From Actinobacteria bacterium HGW-Actinobacteria-2 (GTDB taxonomy: Bacteria; Actinomycetota; Actinomycetes; Propionibacteriales; Propionibacteriaceae), in assembly GCA_002841335.1 (NCBI GenBank), contig PHEY01000007.1:1-64000 (forward strand): 64,000 nt of DNA, read 5' to 3'. This document shows positions 5,084 through 14,043 of this stretch, in pieces; position 1 is the first letter of the stretch, and each line of letters begins with the position of its first letter. Position numbers and translations under genes: made by a program. The notes below the pieces were generated by a model. The model was not told the origin of the DNA, ran no database searches, and worked only from the letters and a program-made list of their open reading frames with translations.

Positions 5084-7441
5084 CTAGCGCTCGGCGTGGA
5101 CGTCAGCGGGGTTGAGATCCGGACGCCATCCCAGCCAGACCGGATGCCGCAGGCGTCCACTGGCGCTCAGCGCGCTGAAGGCCACCTCGGCAACCAGCTC
5201 CGGGCGCACCCACGTCGCTCCGCGGGCGTCCTCGGCCGGCACCTCGATGAACGGGGATGTGTCGGCCGTCAGCGGGTCCAGCAGTGCCGTGGCCCGGTCG
5301 AGTCCAGCGTCGTCGAAGCCTGACCCGACTCGTCCCAGGTAGCGCAGCCGGTCGCCGTCGGGGAGGCCCACCAGCACCGAGCCGATGCTGCCGCCGCGCC
5401 GGCCCAGGCCCGGACGCCAGCCACCCACGACCACTGACTGGGTACGGCGATGTTTGATCTTCAGCCAGGTATCGGACCGCCGTCCTGGCAGGTAGGTCGA
5501 GCCCAGCCGCTTGGCCACCACCCCCTCCAACCGGAAGGTCAGGCTGGCGTCCAGGGCAGCCTCCAAGTCGCCGGGGAACGCCGGCGGCACCTGGACGTGG
5601 CCGAGCCCGTCAGGCACCAGGTGCTCCAGCAGTTCGCGGCGCTGCTGGTAGGGAACGTCCAACACCGAGGTCGCGTCGAGTTCGAGCACGTCGAAGAGCA
5701 TCAGCTGCACCGGAGTCGCGGTCACCGCCGCGGCGATGTCGGCGGGCTTGGTGAGGTTGATCCGGGGCTGCAACCGACCGAAGTCAGGTGCGCCGCCGGC
5801 GTCCAGAGCCACGATCTCGCCGTCGAGGGTGGCGCTGCCGCAGCCGATGGCCCGCAGATCGTCGGTGAGCTCGGGGTAGCGGGCCGTCTCGTCGCGCCCG
5901 TTGCGACTGGTCAGGGACACCTGGTCGCCGACGATGGTGACCACCGCGCGCACGCCGTCCCACTTCATCTCGTAGGCCCAGTCCTCGCCGGTGCCCAGCG
6001 CGTCCGGCTCGGCGGGGGAGGCCAACATCGGTTCCAGGCGGCCCGGTGGCAGCCCCCGAACCCGACGGACGGGCACCGGTTCCTTCGCCGCGACCATCTT
6101 GTGCATCAGCCAGTTGTCGGCATCGGTGTGGATGAGTGCGAACGTGACCGGCTCGCCGCCCAGGCCGCCGTCGCGACGGCCGTGAAGGGTCACGATCACC
6201 TCCGCGCCCTCGCGCCACTTGGACAGTTCGTAGCTGCCGGCGTCCCAGATGCTCACCGTGCCGGCGCCGTACTGCCCGGCGGGGATCGTGCCCTCGAATC
6301 CGCCGTAGGCCAAGGGGTGATCCTCCACGTGCACCGCCAAGTGGTTGGTGCCCGGGTCGGTGGGTGGGCCCTTCGGCACCGCCCAGCTGACCAGGACGCC
6401 GTCGCGTTCGAGCCGGAAGTCGTAGTGCAACCGTCGGGCGTGATGCTCCTGGATCACGAAACTGGTGCCCGCACCCGCGGCGGGCGCTGTCGGCGGCACC
6501 GGCTCGGGGGTCTTGGTCGCGTCCCGCATGCTGCGGTAGGTCGACAGCTTGTCGGTGCCCGAGCCGGTGAGGCCGGCCAGCGGGTCGCCGTCGACGGCGA
6601 CCCGGGCCAGCACCTCAGCGAAGTCGAGGTGTCCCAGCTCGGGGTCGGTCAGCTCGTCCCAGGTGCGCGGCGCGGCCACCCACGGCTGCTGCCGTCCGCG
6701 CAACGAATAGGGCGACACCGTGGTCTTCGACCCGTTGTTCTGGCTCCAGTCCAGGAACACTCGTCCGGTCCGATCGGCTTTGCGCATCACCGCGGTGACC
6801 TGGTCGGGGTGATGGCGTTGCAGGGTCTGGGCCACCTGCTTGGCCACCTCGGAGGCGCCTTCGCTGTCGAGTTGGCCGTCGAGGGCGGCATAGAGGTGGA
6901 TGCCCTTGCTGCCACTGGTAACCGGGTAGGACGCCATCCCCAACTCGTCCAGCAGTTCGCGCACCCAGCCGGCCACCCGGGCACAGTCGGCCAGGCTGAC
7001 GCCCTCACCCGGGTCGAGGTCGAAGACCAGTCGGTCGGGTGGCAGCCGGTTCTGGTCGTCGTCGAACCGCCACTGTGGGACGTGCAGCTCGAGGGCGGCC
7101 AGTTGAGCCAGCCACACCACGGTGGCGGTGTCGTCGGCCAGTGGATAGTCGTTGGTACCGCTGGTGTGCGCGATGCGTGCCCGGCGCACCCAATCCGGGG
7201 TGCCGGCGGGCAGGTTCTTGGCGAAGAACACGTTCGGTGGCTCGGCACCGTCGCCCACCCCGTCAGGGAAACGCTTGCGAGTGATCGGACGCTGGCGCAG
7301 GTGCGGCAGCAGCACGGGGGCGATCTGGGTGTAGTAGTCGATCACCTCGCCCTTGGTGGTGCCGGTGGCGGGATAAAGCACCTTGTCGAGGTTGGTCAGG
7401 GCGAGCTGATGCCCGTCCACGGTGACCCTCTGGGTGCTCAT
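5084..7441 (-). CDS. ligD: Multidomain ATP-dependent DNA ligase LigD (polymerase-phosphoesterase-ligase)
   Basis: A 785-residue NHEJ ligase with the mycobacterial domain order. Residues 1-290 are the primase-polymerase domain (LTNLDKVLYPATGTTKGEV, then VFDLDPGEGV with the catalytic Asp pair). Residues about 325-450 are the 3'-phosphoesterase (FVIQEHHARRLHYDFRLERDG, HVEDHPLAYGGFEG). Residues about 470-785 are the ligase, with nucleotidyl-lysine motif EMKWDGVRAV and C-terminal OB-fold. LigD works with Ku to fill, trim and seal double-strand breaks. No Ku gene is in the window. The start ATG 7441 lies 42 bp from the sirtuin gene, so the two may be cotranscribed. Confidence 0.96.
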   Translation of the reverse strand: MSTQRVTVDGHQLALTNLDKVLYPATGTTKGEVIDYYTQIAPVLLPHLRQRPITRKRFPDGVGDGAEPPNVFFAKNLPAGTPDWVRRARIAHTSGTNDYPLADDTATVVWLAQLAALELHVPQWRFDDDQNRLPPDRLVFDLDPGEGVSLADCARVAGWVRELLDELGMASYPVTSGSKGIHLYAALDGQLDSEGASEVAKQVAQTLQRHHPDQVTAVMRKADRTGRVFLDWSQNNGSKTTVSPYSLRGRQQPWVAAPRTWDELTDPELGHLDFAEVLARVAVDGDPLAGLTGSGTDKLSTYRSMRDATKTPEPVPPTAPAAGAGTSFVIQEHHARRLHYDFRLERDGVLVSWAVPKGPPTDPGTNHLAVHVEDHPLAYGGFEGTIPAGQYGAGTVSIWDAGSYELSKWREGAEVIVTLHGRRDGGLGGEPVTFALIHTDADNWLMHKMVAAKEPVPVRRVRGLPPGRLEPMLASPAEPDALGTGEDWAYEMKWDGVRAVVTIVGDQVSLTSRNGRDETARYPELTDDLRAIGCGSATLDGEIVALDAGGAPDFGRLQPRINLTKPADIAAAVTATPVQLMLFDVLELDATSVLDVPYQQRRELLEHLVPDGLGHVQVPPAFPGDLEAALDASLTFRLEGVVAKRLGSTYLPGRRSDTWLKIKHRRTQSVVVGGWRPGLGRRGGSIGSVLVGLPDGDRLRYLGRVGSGFDDAGLDRATALLDPLTADTSPFIEVPAEDARGATWVRPELVAEVAFSALSASGRLRHPVWLGWRPDLNPADVHAER

Positions 7442-7482
7442 CGCACCATCCTGCCCCGAATCGACACCGGCAGGTAGGTGCC

Positions 7483-8199
7483 TCAGGGAACGGCAGCGCC
7501 GAGGGCTTGACCGATCGGTTCACGGACGACCAGGGTGGCCGCGGAGTCCATCGCGGTGGCCTGGGTGTTGATCAGGATCAACGTGTGCCCGCCGAAGGCC
7601 TGCACCAGCCCGGCCGCGGGGTACACCACCAAGGAGGTGCCGCCGACGATCAGGGTGTCGGCGGCCTCGAGCGCGGAGATCGAAGCCTCGATCACCGCCG
7701 AGTCCAGGGCCTCCTCGTACAGCACCACGTCGGGTTTGATCATCCCGCCGCAGTCGCAGCGGGGGATCCCGTCAGCGGTCAGCACCGTCTGCATCGGATA
7801 GGTGCGCCCACAGCTCAGGCAGGTGTTGCGATGGACGCTGCCGTGCAGTTCCCAGACGTTGGTCGAACCGGCGGCCTGATGCAGTCCGTCGATGTTCTGA
7901 GTGATCACCGCGGTCAGCTTTCCGGCCGCCTCCAGCCGGGCCAGCGCGGTATGGGCGGGGTTGGGCTGAGCGTCGGGGTGCAGCAGGTAGCGGCGGTAGA
8001 AATCGAAGAAGTCTGCCGGGTAGCGGTCGAAGAAGCTGCGACTCAGCACGGCTTCCGGCGGATAGGACGTCCCAGTCTGTTGGTGGTACAGCCCGCCGCT
8101 GGAGCGGAAGTCGGGAATGCCGCTTTCGGTGGAGACGCCGGCACCGCCGAAGAAGACGATGCGGTGGGCGTCCTGGATGGCTCGGGCAAGCTCGTTCAC
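7483..8199 (-). CDS. cobB: NAD-dependent protein deacylase, sirtuin (SIR2/CobB family)
   Basis: A sirtuin of about 238 residues. The NAD-binding Rossmann motif FFGGAGVSTESGIPDFRS lies near the N-terminus, followed by TQNIDGLHQAAGS and the catalytic HGSVHR. A zinc ribbon of CLSC and CDC contributes four cysteines, and VGGTSLVVYPAAG closes the fold. It removes acyl groups from lysines using NAD, commonly acting on acetyl-CoA synthetase in bacteria. GTG 8199 is preferred because it places the motif as in other sirtuins; GTG 8226 is the alternative. Its start faces the M20 peptidase gene across about 75 bp. Confidence 0.93.
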   Translation of the reverse strand: MNELARAIQDAHRIVFFGGAGVSTESGIPDFRSSGGLYHQQTGTSYPPEAVLSRSFFDRYPADFFDFYRRYLLHPDAQPNPAHTALARLEAAGKLTAVITQNIDGLHQAAGSTNVWELHGSVHRNTCLSCGRTYPMQTVLTADGIPRCDCGGMIKPDVVLYEEALDSAVIEASISALEAADTLIVGGTSLVVYPAAGLVQAFGGHTLILINTQATAMDSAATLVVREPIGQALGAAVP

Positions 8200-8275
8200 G
8201 ACTCGACCATAGCCCGCATAGCTCACGCGGTGATTGCTGATCCCGCCGGGGCGTCGGTGGCCCTAGGCTGCGCGC

Positions 8276-9640
8276 ATGCAGTCGCTTTGGTCGCCGTCGG
8301 CCGACATCACGCCCGCCCGCTCGGGTATCGAGGATCGGCTGGCGGAGATGATCACCATTCCGACCATCTCGGCCCACCGCGCCGAGCTGGGTGTGGGCCC
8401 CTTCGAGCAGTTCCTCGACCTACTCGCCCAGCAGTACCCATTGATCCACCAGCACCTCGAACGCGAGCGGATCGGCGAGCTGGGCATGGTGTTCACCTGG
8501 AGCCCGGCCGGGCCGAGCGCGGCCGCCCCGGTGGTGCTGATGGCGCACTTCGATGTGGTGCCGGTCGCCGGCCAGGAGGACGAATGGACGGTGCCGCCGT
8601 TCGAAGGGCGGATCGCCGACGGAGTGGTCTGGGGCCGTGGCGCGCTGGACGACAAGGGTTCGCTGGTGACGCTGCTGGACGCGGTGGAGAACCTGCTCAC
8701 TGACGGCTGGGCGCCGCCGCGGGAAGTGCTGTTGTGCTTGGGCGGCGACGAGGAGACCCACGGACGGGCGGCCCGGCTGATCGCCGACACCCTCAAGGAT
8801 CGCGGCGTGCGGCCCAGCTTCGTTTTGGATGAGGGTGGCGCGGTGACAACCTTGCCGTTCCCGGGGCTGTCGGGTTGGTTCGCCATGATCGGCCTGGCCG
8901 AGAAGGGCGTGATGGCGGTTCGGCTGTCGACCACCGGTGCCGGTGGGCACGCGTCCGCGCCGTCTGGGCTGACCGCGGTCGGACGGATCGCCCGCGCGGT
9001 CGCCCGACTGAACCACAATCCCTTCCGGCTGCGGATGCCGCGCACCGTGCGGCAGCTGTTCTCCCGGCTCGCTGACTACGCCGACCAGCCCTATGCGGGC
9101 ATCTACCGGGCTGCGGCGTCCGCGCCGGCGGTGACCTCTCGGTTGCTGCCGTTGCTGGGCGCCGAGGGCGAGGTCATGGTTCGCACCAGCCTGGCCGCCA
9201 CCATGATCTCGGGCGGCAGTGCTGCCAATGTGCTGCCTTCGGAGGCGTCGGCGGTGCTGAACCTGCGGGTGAACGTGGGGGAGTCCTGTGACCAGGTGAT
9301 CACCCGGCTGCGGACCGTGATCGATGACCCCGAAGTGACCATCGACATCATCGAGGCCGACGAACCCACCCCCGAATCCGCCGTCGACAACGCCGCCTGG
9401 CGCCAGCTCGCCGCTGCGGTCGCCGCCGCCTACCCTGGTGTGGAGGCCGTGCCCTACCTGACCACCGCTGCCACCGACGGGCGTCATTGGCATCGGTTCA
9501 CCCCCAACGTCTATCGCTTCAGCCCGCTGGCGATGGATGCCGAACAGCGGGCGTCGATTCACGCCGCCGACGAACGAGTCAGTGTTGACGCGCTCGTTCG
9601 CGGTGAACGGTTCTACCGGGCGCTTCTGCTCGGACTGTGA
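8276..9640 (+). CDS. M20 family metallopeptidase (ArgE/DapE/PM20D1-like)
   Basis: A 454-residue zinc hydrolase. Metal and catalytic elements appear in the expected order: LMAHFDVVPV, GRGALDDKGS, the catalytic CLGGDEETHG, FVLDEGGAV and a C-terminal GRHWHRF histidine. A dimerisation or lid domain is inserted between about residues 215 and 340 (GAGGHASAP onward). The length and the lid with LNHNPF resemble the PM20D1 and Gly-Xaa carboxypeptidase branch. The substrate is unknown; a dipeptide or N-acyl amino acid is likely. It diverges from cobB, and the next gene, an MFS transporter, follows 14 bp later, so they probably form an operon. Confidence 0.88.
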   Translation: MQSLWSPSADITPARSGIEDRLAEMITIPTISAHRAELGVGPFEQFLDLLAQQYPLIHQHLERERIGELGMVFTWSPAGPSAAAPVVLMAHFDVVPVAGQEDEWTVPPFEGRIADGVVWGRGALDDKGSLVTLLDAVENLLTDGWAPPREVLLCLGGDEETHGRAARLIADTLKDRGVRPSFVLDEGGAVTTLPFPGLSGWFAMIGLAEKGVMAVRLSTTGAGGHASAPSGLTAVGRIARAVARLNHNPFRLRMPRTVRQLFSRLADYADQPYAGIYRAAASAPAVTSRLLPLLGAEGEVMVRTSLAATMISGGSAANVLPSEASAVLNLRVNVGESCDQVITRLRTVIDDPEVTIDIIEADEPTPESAVDNAAWRQLAAAVAAAYPGVEAVPYLTTAATDGRHWHRFTPNVYRFSPLAMDAEQRASIHAADERVSVDALVRGERFYRALLLGL

Positions 9641-9654
9641 GGTGGGGGTTTCCA

Positions 9655-11103
9655 ATGGCTGAAGGTGTTACCGACGCGTCCAGGATCAAGTTCGGCAACC
9701 TGGGCATGGTGGTCGGCTTCCTGGTGTTCGTGGAGTTGACCAGCGGGGTCATCCAAGGCTTCTACGTCCCGCTGCTCACCGACATCGCGCGCTACTTCGG
9801 CGTGCCTGATGCGGACGTGAACTGGCTGGAGGGCGCCCAGGCGATGGTGGCCGCCATCGTCATTCCGGCGTTCGCCAAGCTCGGTGACATGATCGGGCAC
9901 CGCAAGATGCTGCTGATCACCACCGCGGTGACCGCGCTGGCCAGCGTGCTGATGCCACTGTCGGGCAACTTCTGGCTCTTCCTGGCCGCCTGGGCGCTGC
10001 AGGGCTTCTACGTCGTGTGGCTGCCGCTGGAGACCGCGCTGATCTACTCCCGCGCCCGGTCCACCGGACATCCGGCGGTGCTGACCCGCCGCGCTGCAGG
10101 CGCTCTGGTGGGCGCGCTGGAGATCGGGGTGATCGTGGCGGCGCTGTCGGCCGGTCAGTTGGTCGACGTGGTCGGCCTGCCGGGCCTGCTGTGGATTCCG
10201 GCGATCGCCGTGGTCGCCTGCTTCTTCGTGATCCTGTTCGGGGTGAAGGAGTCGCCCGAGCTGCACGGTGGACGTTTCGACACCATCGGTCTGGTGCTGG
10301 TGGCGATCGCCTTGCTGGGCCTGACCGGTGGGCTGTTCCTGCTTCGGGTGTACGGCCCGGCCTCGCCGGCCGCCTGGGCCGTGCTGGTGCTGGGGGTGGT
10401 GTTGTTCGTGCCGTTCGTGCTCTGGGAGCGCCGGACGGCCGATCCGGTGATCGAGGTGCGGATGTTCGCCGATCCCACGCTGTGGCCGGTGTTCCTCACC
10501 GCCGGCCTGTTCGGCGTGAGCGTGCTCGGCGCCCAGGCGCCGCTGTCGACCTTCGCCCGGACCGACCCGGCCGTCGGCTACGGACTGGGGGCGACCTCGG
10601 GCCAGACCTCGATCCTGATCGGCGCCTACGTGCTCACCTTGGCCATCGGGGCGCTGATGCTGCCGGTGGTGACCAAGTTCATCACCCCGCGGTGGGCGCT
10701 GGTCGGGGCCAGCGCGCTGGTCGGCGTCGGCTATCTGCTGTTCCTGCCGCTGCATGCCACCTACGTCCAGACCTTGACCAACATGATCATCGCCGGCCTG
10801 GGCTCGGGAGCTCTGGTCGCCGCCCTGCCGGCGGCTGCTGCCACTGCGGCACCGCATGGTCAGACCGGGGTGGCTACCGGACTGACCAACTCGGTCAAGA
10901 CTGTGGGCGGTGCGATCGCCTCAGCGGTGTTCGGGATCGCCCTGGCCACCCATGCCCCGGGCAGTGACGTGGGAACCGCCGGATCCTTCACCGGGTACCT
11001 CACGGTGTGGATCGTGTGTGGCACCACCGCGCTGGTGGCCGCGGTGGCCCTGTTGTTCGTGCCGAAGACGGCCTTCAGCGACGCAGCACCGTCAGCTGAG
11101 TAG
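9655..11103 (+). CDS. MFS transporter, 14-TM drug-exporter type
   Basis: A 482-residue membrane protein with about 13-14 hydrophobic segments across its length. Early features of the DHA2-like major facilitator group include the motif-A region FAKLGDMIGHRKMLLI after the second helix and a late ATGLTNSVKTVGGAIASAV helix. ATG 9655 was chosen because GAGGTGGGGG precedes it; GTG 9637 overlaps the peptidase stop and has no ribosome site. It likely exports a small amphiphile or drug by proton antiport. Its 3' end overlaps the convergent HAD gene by 12 bp. Confidence 0.85.
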   Translation: MAEGVTDASRIKFGNLGMVVGFLVFVELTSGVIQGFYVPLLTDIARYFGVPDADVNWLEGAQAMVAAIVIPAFAKLGDMIGHRKMLLITTAVTALASVLMPLSGNFWLFLAAWALQGFYVVWLPLETALIYSRARSTGHPAVLTRRAAGALVGALEIGVIVAALSAGQLVDVVGLPGLLWIPAIAVVACFFVILFGVKESPELHGGRFDTIGLVLVAIALLGLTGGLFLLRVYGPASPAAWAVLVLGVVLFVPFVLWERRTADPVIEVRMFADPTLWPVFLTAGLFGVSVLGAQAPLSTFARTDPAVGYGLGATSGQTSILIGAYVLTLAIGALMLPVVTKFITPRWALVGASALVGVGYLLFLPLHATYVQTLTNMIIAGLGSGALVAALPAAAATAAPHGQTGVATGLTNSVKTVGGAIASAVFGIALATHAPGSDVGTAGSFTGYLTVWIVCGTTALVAAVALLFVPKTAFSDAAPSAE

Positions 11104-11898
11104 GTCGAGGATCGTGCGACCCACGCCGTCCTCGGCGTTGCTGGCCACCTCGGTGTACCCGCGGGTCTTCATCGTGTGGTGGCCGTTGGCGACCACGAAT
11201 CCCTGTCCGACCCAGTCGAGCATGTCGGCATCGTTGGGCATGTCCCCGAAGGCGATCACGTCGGCGGCGTCGACGTGCAGGTCGGCGCACACCTTCGCCA
11301 AGGTGGACGCCTTCGAGATGCCCGGCGCGGTCAGCTCGATCATTCCGTAAGGCTGGCTGACCGAGGCGTGAGTGAGGGTGAGTCGCTCGCCGATGATCGG
11401 GGCGGCCTGCGCGGTGAGGTGTTCGGAATCGATGCCCGGGTGAAAGCCGAGCACCTTGATGATCGGGCCGAGTGCGGCGATCAACTCGTCGACCGAGCCG
11501 ACGAAGTGGCCGGGTTCCTGGCGCTGCCGCGACGGGGAATCGGGTTCGCAACCGAACCCGACACCGGTCTCGAAGCCATAAGTCATTCCCGGGATCTGTT
11601 GACGAAGTTCGTCCAGCACGCCGATGGTCAGCGCGGTCACCAGGGGGAACTCCAGAATCGGCGTCCGAGTGGCCAGGTCGACGACCGCGCCGCCGTTGCT
11701 GACGATCACTTGCGGATGAGCGCGGGCCACTGCGTCCAGCACGCCCAGCCAGCGACTCGGACGTCCGGTGGCCACCACGAACGGAATGCCGTACTCAGCT
11801 GCCTTCTCCACGGCGCGAGCGTTGAGCGCCGAGACGTTGCCGTCCGGACGCAAGAACGTGCCGTCCAGGTCGGTGGCGATCAGCCGGGGCCTGGTCAC
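11092..11898 (-). CDS. Cof-type HAD-superfamily sugar-phosphatase-like hydrolase
   Basis: A 268-residue HAD hydrolase. It has motif I IATDLDGTFLRPD (nucleophile and acid Asp), motif II VVATGRPS, a C2B-type cap between them and motif III/IV, and the C-terminal FGDMPNDADML that binds Mg2+. Cof-type members dephosphorylate sugar phosphates, FMN or pyridoxal phosphate; the substrate here is unknown. GTG 11898 overlaps the upstream membrane-protein stop by 4 nt (GTGA), so the two are translationally coupled. A longer upstream reading is the antisense of that neighbour's repeat tail and was not used. Confidence 0.9.
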   Translation of the reverse strand: MTRPRLIATDLDGTFLRPDGNVSALNARAVEKAAEYGIPFVVATGRPSRWLGVLDAVARAHPQVIVSNGGAVVDLATRTPILEFPLVTALTIGVLDELRQQIPGMTYGFETGVGFGCEPDSPSRQRQEPGHFVGSVDELIAALGPIIKVLGFHPGIDSEHLTAQAAPIIGERLTLTHASVSQPYGMIELTAPGISKASTLAKVCADLHVDAADVIAFGDMPNDADMLDWVGQGFVVANGHHTMKTRGYTEVASNAEDGVGRTILDLLS

Positions 11899-12776
11899 AG
11901 CTTCGAGTTCGGGGTGGGCGATCCGCGTCCGGACGGGGAGGCGGTCTGCGGCGAGGGGGTTACCGACTGGCGCGACGCCGACGGCGAGCCCGATCCAGAC
12001 GGTGATGGCGATCCCGATTGCGGCGAGGGCGATCCCGATTGCGGCGAGGGTGATCCCGATTGCGGCGACGGCGATCCCGACTGCGGTGGGGGAGAGCCGG
12101 TGGCGCTGGTCGGCACCGGAGGCGGGGGCTGCTGAGTCGAGGACTCGTGGAAGATCAAGATCGCGATCAGCACGGCCAACGCGCACAGCAGCAGCATCAG
12201 CAGCCACGAGGCCAGAATGCTCAGCCAGCCGGTGCGGTCGTGGCGCCCCGGCCACGGCAGCGGCCACACCTTGGCAATCCCTGGACGGCTCCAGTCGATC
12301 CAGTGCAAGCGGTAGTCCGGGCCGGCGACCTGGCCTTGAGATCCGAGCAGCGACATGTCGATCTCGGACAGAATCCGCTCAGCCTCGGCCACTGCGGCCC
12401 CGGAAGCGTCATAGGCCAGCGCCACCCACGGGGTCGCCGGCGTCTGGTCGCCGAGTTGGGGATCGTCCGGCTCGTCGCGGAAATGGTGTCCCAGGCGCCC
12501 CTCGTCCTGTCCGTGACCGCCGCGAGCCAGCACGGTGTCGATGTGCAGCTGGTTGACCGTTCCGGCCAACCGATCACGCGCACCGGCGTCACCGGCGGCG
12601 CCCTCGGACAACAGGATCACCATCGCGGAGGTGTTGGCCTCGTCATGGGCGATGTAGGCCACTCCCGACGGGGCCGCGCTCAACCGTGCGTCCAGCCAGA
12701 AGTCTCCGACCTTCGGCGGGTCGGACGGCAGCAGCGGCGACAGGCGCGGCGGCTGGCCGGGCGTCGGTTCGCTCAT
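11895..12776 (-). CDS. Hypothetical membrane protein with Pro/Ser repeat tail
   Basis: A 293-residue protein with a soluble N-terminal domain of about 185 residues (including SAMVILLSEGAAGDAGARD), one strong transmembrane helix (ASWLLMLLLCALAVLIAILI, around residues 190-210) and a C-terminal tail rich in Pro, Ser and Gly. The tail includes four PQSGSPS units encoded by a 21-bp tandem repeat. No signal peptide is evident, so the tail probably lies outside and the N-domain in the cytoplasm. It is coupled to the HAD gene and divergent from moxR. The function is unknown; a membrane-anchored sensor or scaffold is a guess. Confidence 0.72.
   Translation of the reverse strand: MSEPTPGQPPRLSPLLPSDPPKVGDFWLDARLSAAPSGVAYIAHDEANTSAMVILLSEGAAGDAGARDRLAGTVNQLHIDTVLARGGHGQDEGRLGHHFRDEPDDPQLGDQTPATPWVALAYDASGAAVAEAERILSEIDMSLLGSQGQVAGPDYRLHWIDWSRPGIAKVWPLPWPGRHDRTGWLSILASWLLMLLLCALAVLIAILIFHESSTQQPPPPVPTSATGSPPPQSGSPSPQSGSPSPQSGSPSPQSGSPSPSGSGSPSASRQSVTPSPQTASPSGRGSPTPNSKL
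12007..12090. repeat. 21-bp coding tandem repeat, four units
   Basis: Four 21-bp units begin at 12007, 12028, 12049 and 12070; the first two are identical and the later two diverge. On the minus strand each encodes PQSGSPS in the tail of the membrane protein. The unit length is a multiple of three, so copy-number change would keep the frame. Confidence 0.9.
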
Positions 12777-12949
12777 CTGGTCCCATCGTCAGTGCCGGAA
12801 GGCTGCGATGCCCCATTCTGCCGTACTGGCCAAGCTGTGGGGGTGGTGAAACATGCCCGGTGTCCAACCCGGACGAGGATTCGCCCCACCCGGTATCGTG
12901 GGCGGCGCCTGTCGATGTTGTTTTCGCCTGCTTACTACCGGGAGCCCAC

Positions 12950-14038
12950 GTGACTAATTCGAGCCATGAAGCCTCGACCCCGTCGTCGCATCACGCCAAG
13001 CCCGTCACTCAAGCCGACACCGCTGCGGCCGCGAAGCTGCTGGGTCAGGCCATCGAGCAGGTGCAGCGGGTCATCGTCGGCCAGGAGCACATGGTCGAGC
13101 AGCTGATGGTGTCGCTGCTGGCCAAGGGTCACTGTCTGCTCGAAGGCGTGCCCGGTGTGGCCAAGACGCTGGCCGTGCGCAGCTTCGCCACCGTGGTCGG
13201 CGGCAAGTTCGCCCGGATCCAGTTCACCCCCGACCTGGTGCCCTCCGACATCGTCGGTACCCGGATCTACTCGGCCCAGCAGGAGAAGTTCGACATCGCG
13301 CTCGGCCCGGTGTTCGTGAACTTCGTGCTGGCCGATGAGATCAACCGTGCGCCGGCCAAGGTGCAGTCGGCGATGCTGGAGTTGATGGCTGAGCAGCAGG
13401 TGTCCATCGGCGGTGAGACCTACCCGGTGCCGCAGCCGTTCATCGTGATCGCCACCCAGAACCCGATCGAGTCCGAGGGTGTCTACCCGCTGCCCGAGGC
13501 TCAGCGCGACCGCTTCCTGCTGAAGGTGGACGTCTCCTATCCCCGTGGCAACGAGGAGTTCGAGATCCTGCGCCGGATGAGTGTGAAGCCGCCGACGGCC
13601 GATCCGGTGCTGAACCCTGAGCTGGTCCGTGAGCTGCAGGACCTGGCCAGCAATGTGTTCGTGCACAACCTGGTGGCCGAGTACATCGTCCGGCTGGTGT
13701 TGGCGAGCCGTACCCCGGAGGAGTTCGGGATGCCCGATCTGACCTCGGTGATCCAGATCGGCTGCAGCCCGCGCGCCACGCTGGGCCTGGTGGCCGCCTC
13801 GCGCGCGCTGGCTCTGATCCACGGACGCGACTACGTGCTGCCGACCGACGTCCAGGCCGTCGCCAAGGACGTGATGGCCCACCGCATCGTGCTGGGCTTC
13901 GACGCGGTCGCCGACAACATCACTCCCGCCCAAGTCGTGGAGCGGATCGTCGCCATGGTCCCGCCGCCCACGCCGGTGTGGAACAACCAGCAACGCCAGG
14001 CAGCCCAGACCCAGCATCGCTACCAGCCGCAGGGCTGA
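12950..14038 (+). CDS. moxR: MoxR-family AAA+ ATPase
   Basis: A 362-residue AAA+ protein. Walker A is LEGVPGVAKTLAV, Walker B is VLADEINRAP, sensor 1 is IVIATQNPIESEG, and an arginine finger follows (LPEAQRDRFLLKV). GTG 12950 is preceded by GGGAG. MoxR ATPases act as chaperones that help metal insertion or assembly of VWA proteins. This one heads an operon with DUF58 and two VWA genes, the same architecture as mycobacterial moxR1-Rv1480-Rv1481. The residues upstream of GTG 12950 in the same frame are Arg-rich and overlap the divergent gene, so they were rejected. Confidence 0.92.
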   Translation: MTNSSHEASTPSSHHAKPVTQADTAAAAKLLGQAIEQVQRVIVGQEHMVEQLMVSLLAKGHCLLEGVPGVAKTLAVRSFATVVGGKFARIQFTPDLVPSDIVGTRIYSAQQEKFDIALGPVFVNFVLADEINRAPAKVQSAMLELMAEQQVSIGGETYPVPQPFIVIATQNPIESEGVYPLPEAQRDRFLLKVDVSYPRGNEEFEILRRMSVKPPTADPVLNPELVRELQDLASNVFVHNLVAEYIVRLVLASRTPEEFGMPDLTSVIQIGCSPRATLGLVAASRALALIHGRDYVLPTDVQAVAKDVMAHRIVLGFDAVADNITPAQVVERIVAMVPPPTPVWNNQQRQAAQTQHRYQPQG

Positions 14039-14043
14039 TCGGC

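Noticed and set aside
5450-7477. Long plus-strand frame opposite ligD
   Set aside because: LigD has three complete catalytic domains on the minus strand; the plus frame is its shadow.
12686-12949. N-terminal extension of MoxR
   Set aside because: It is antisense to the divergent membrane-protein gene, Arg-rich, and lacks a ribosome site; GTG 12950 fits.
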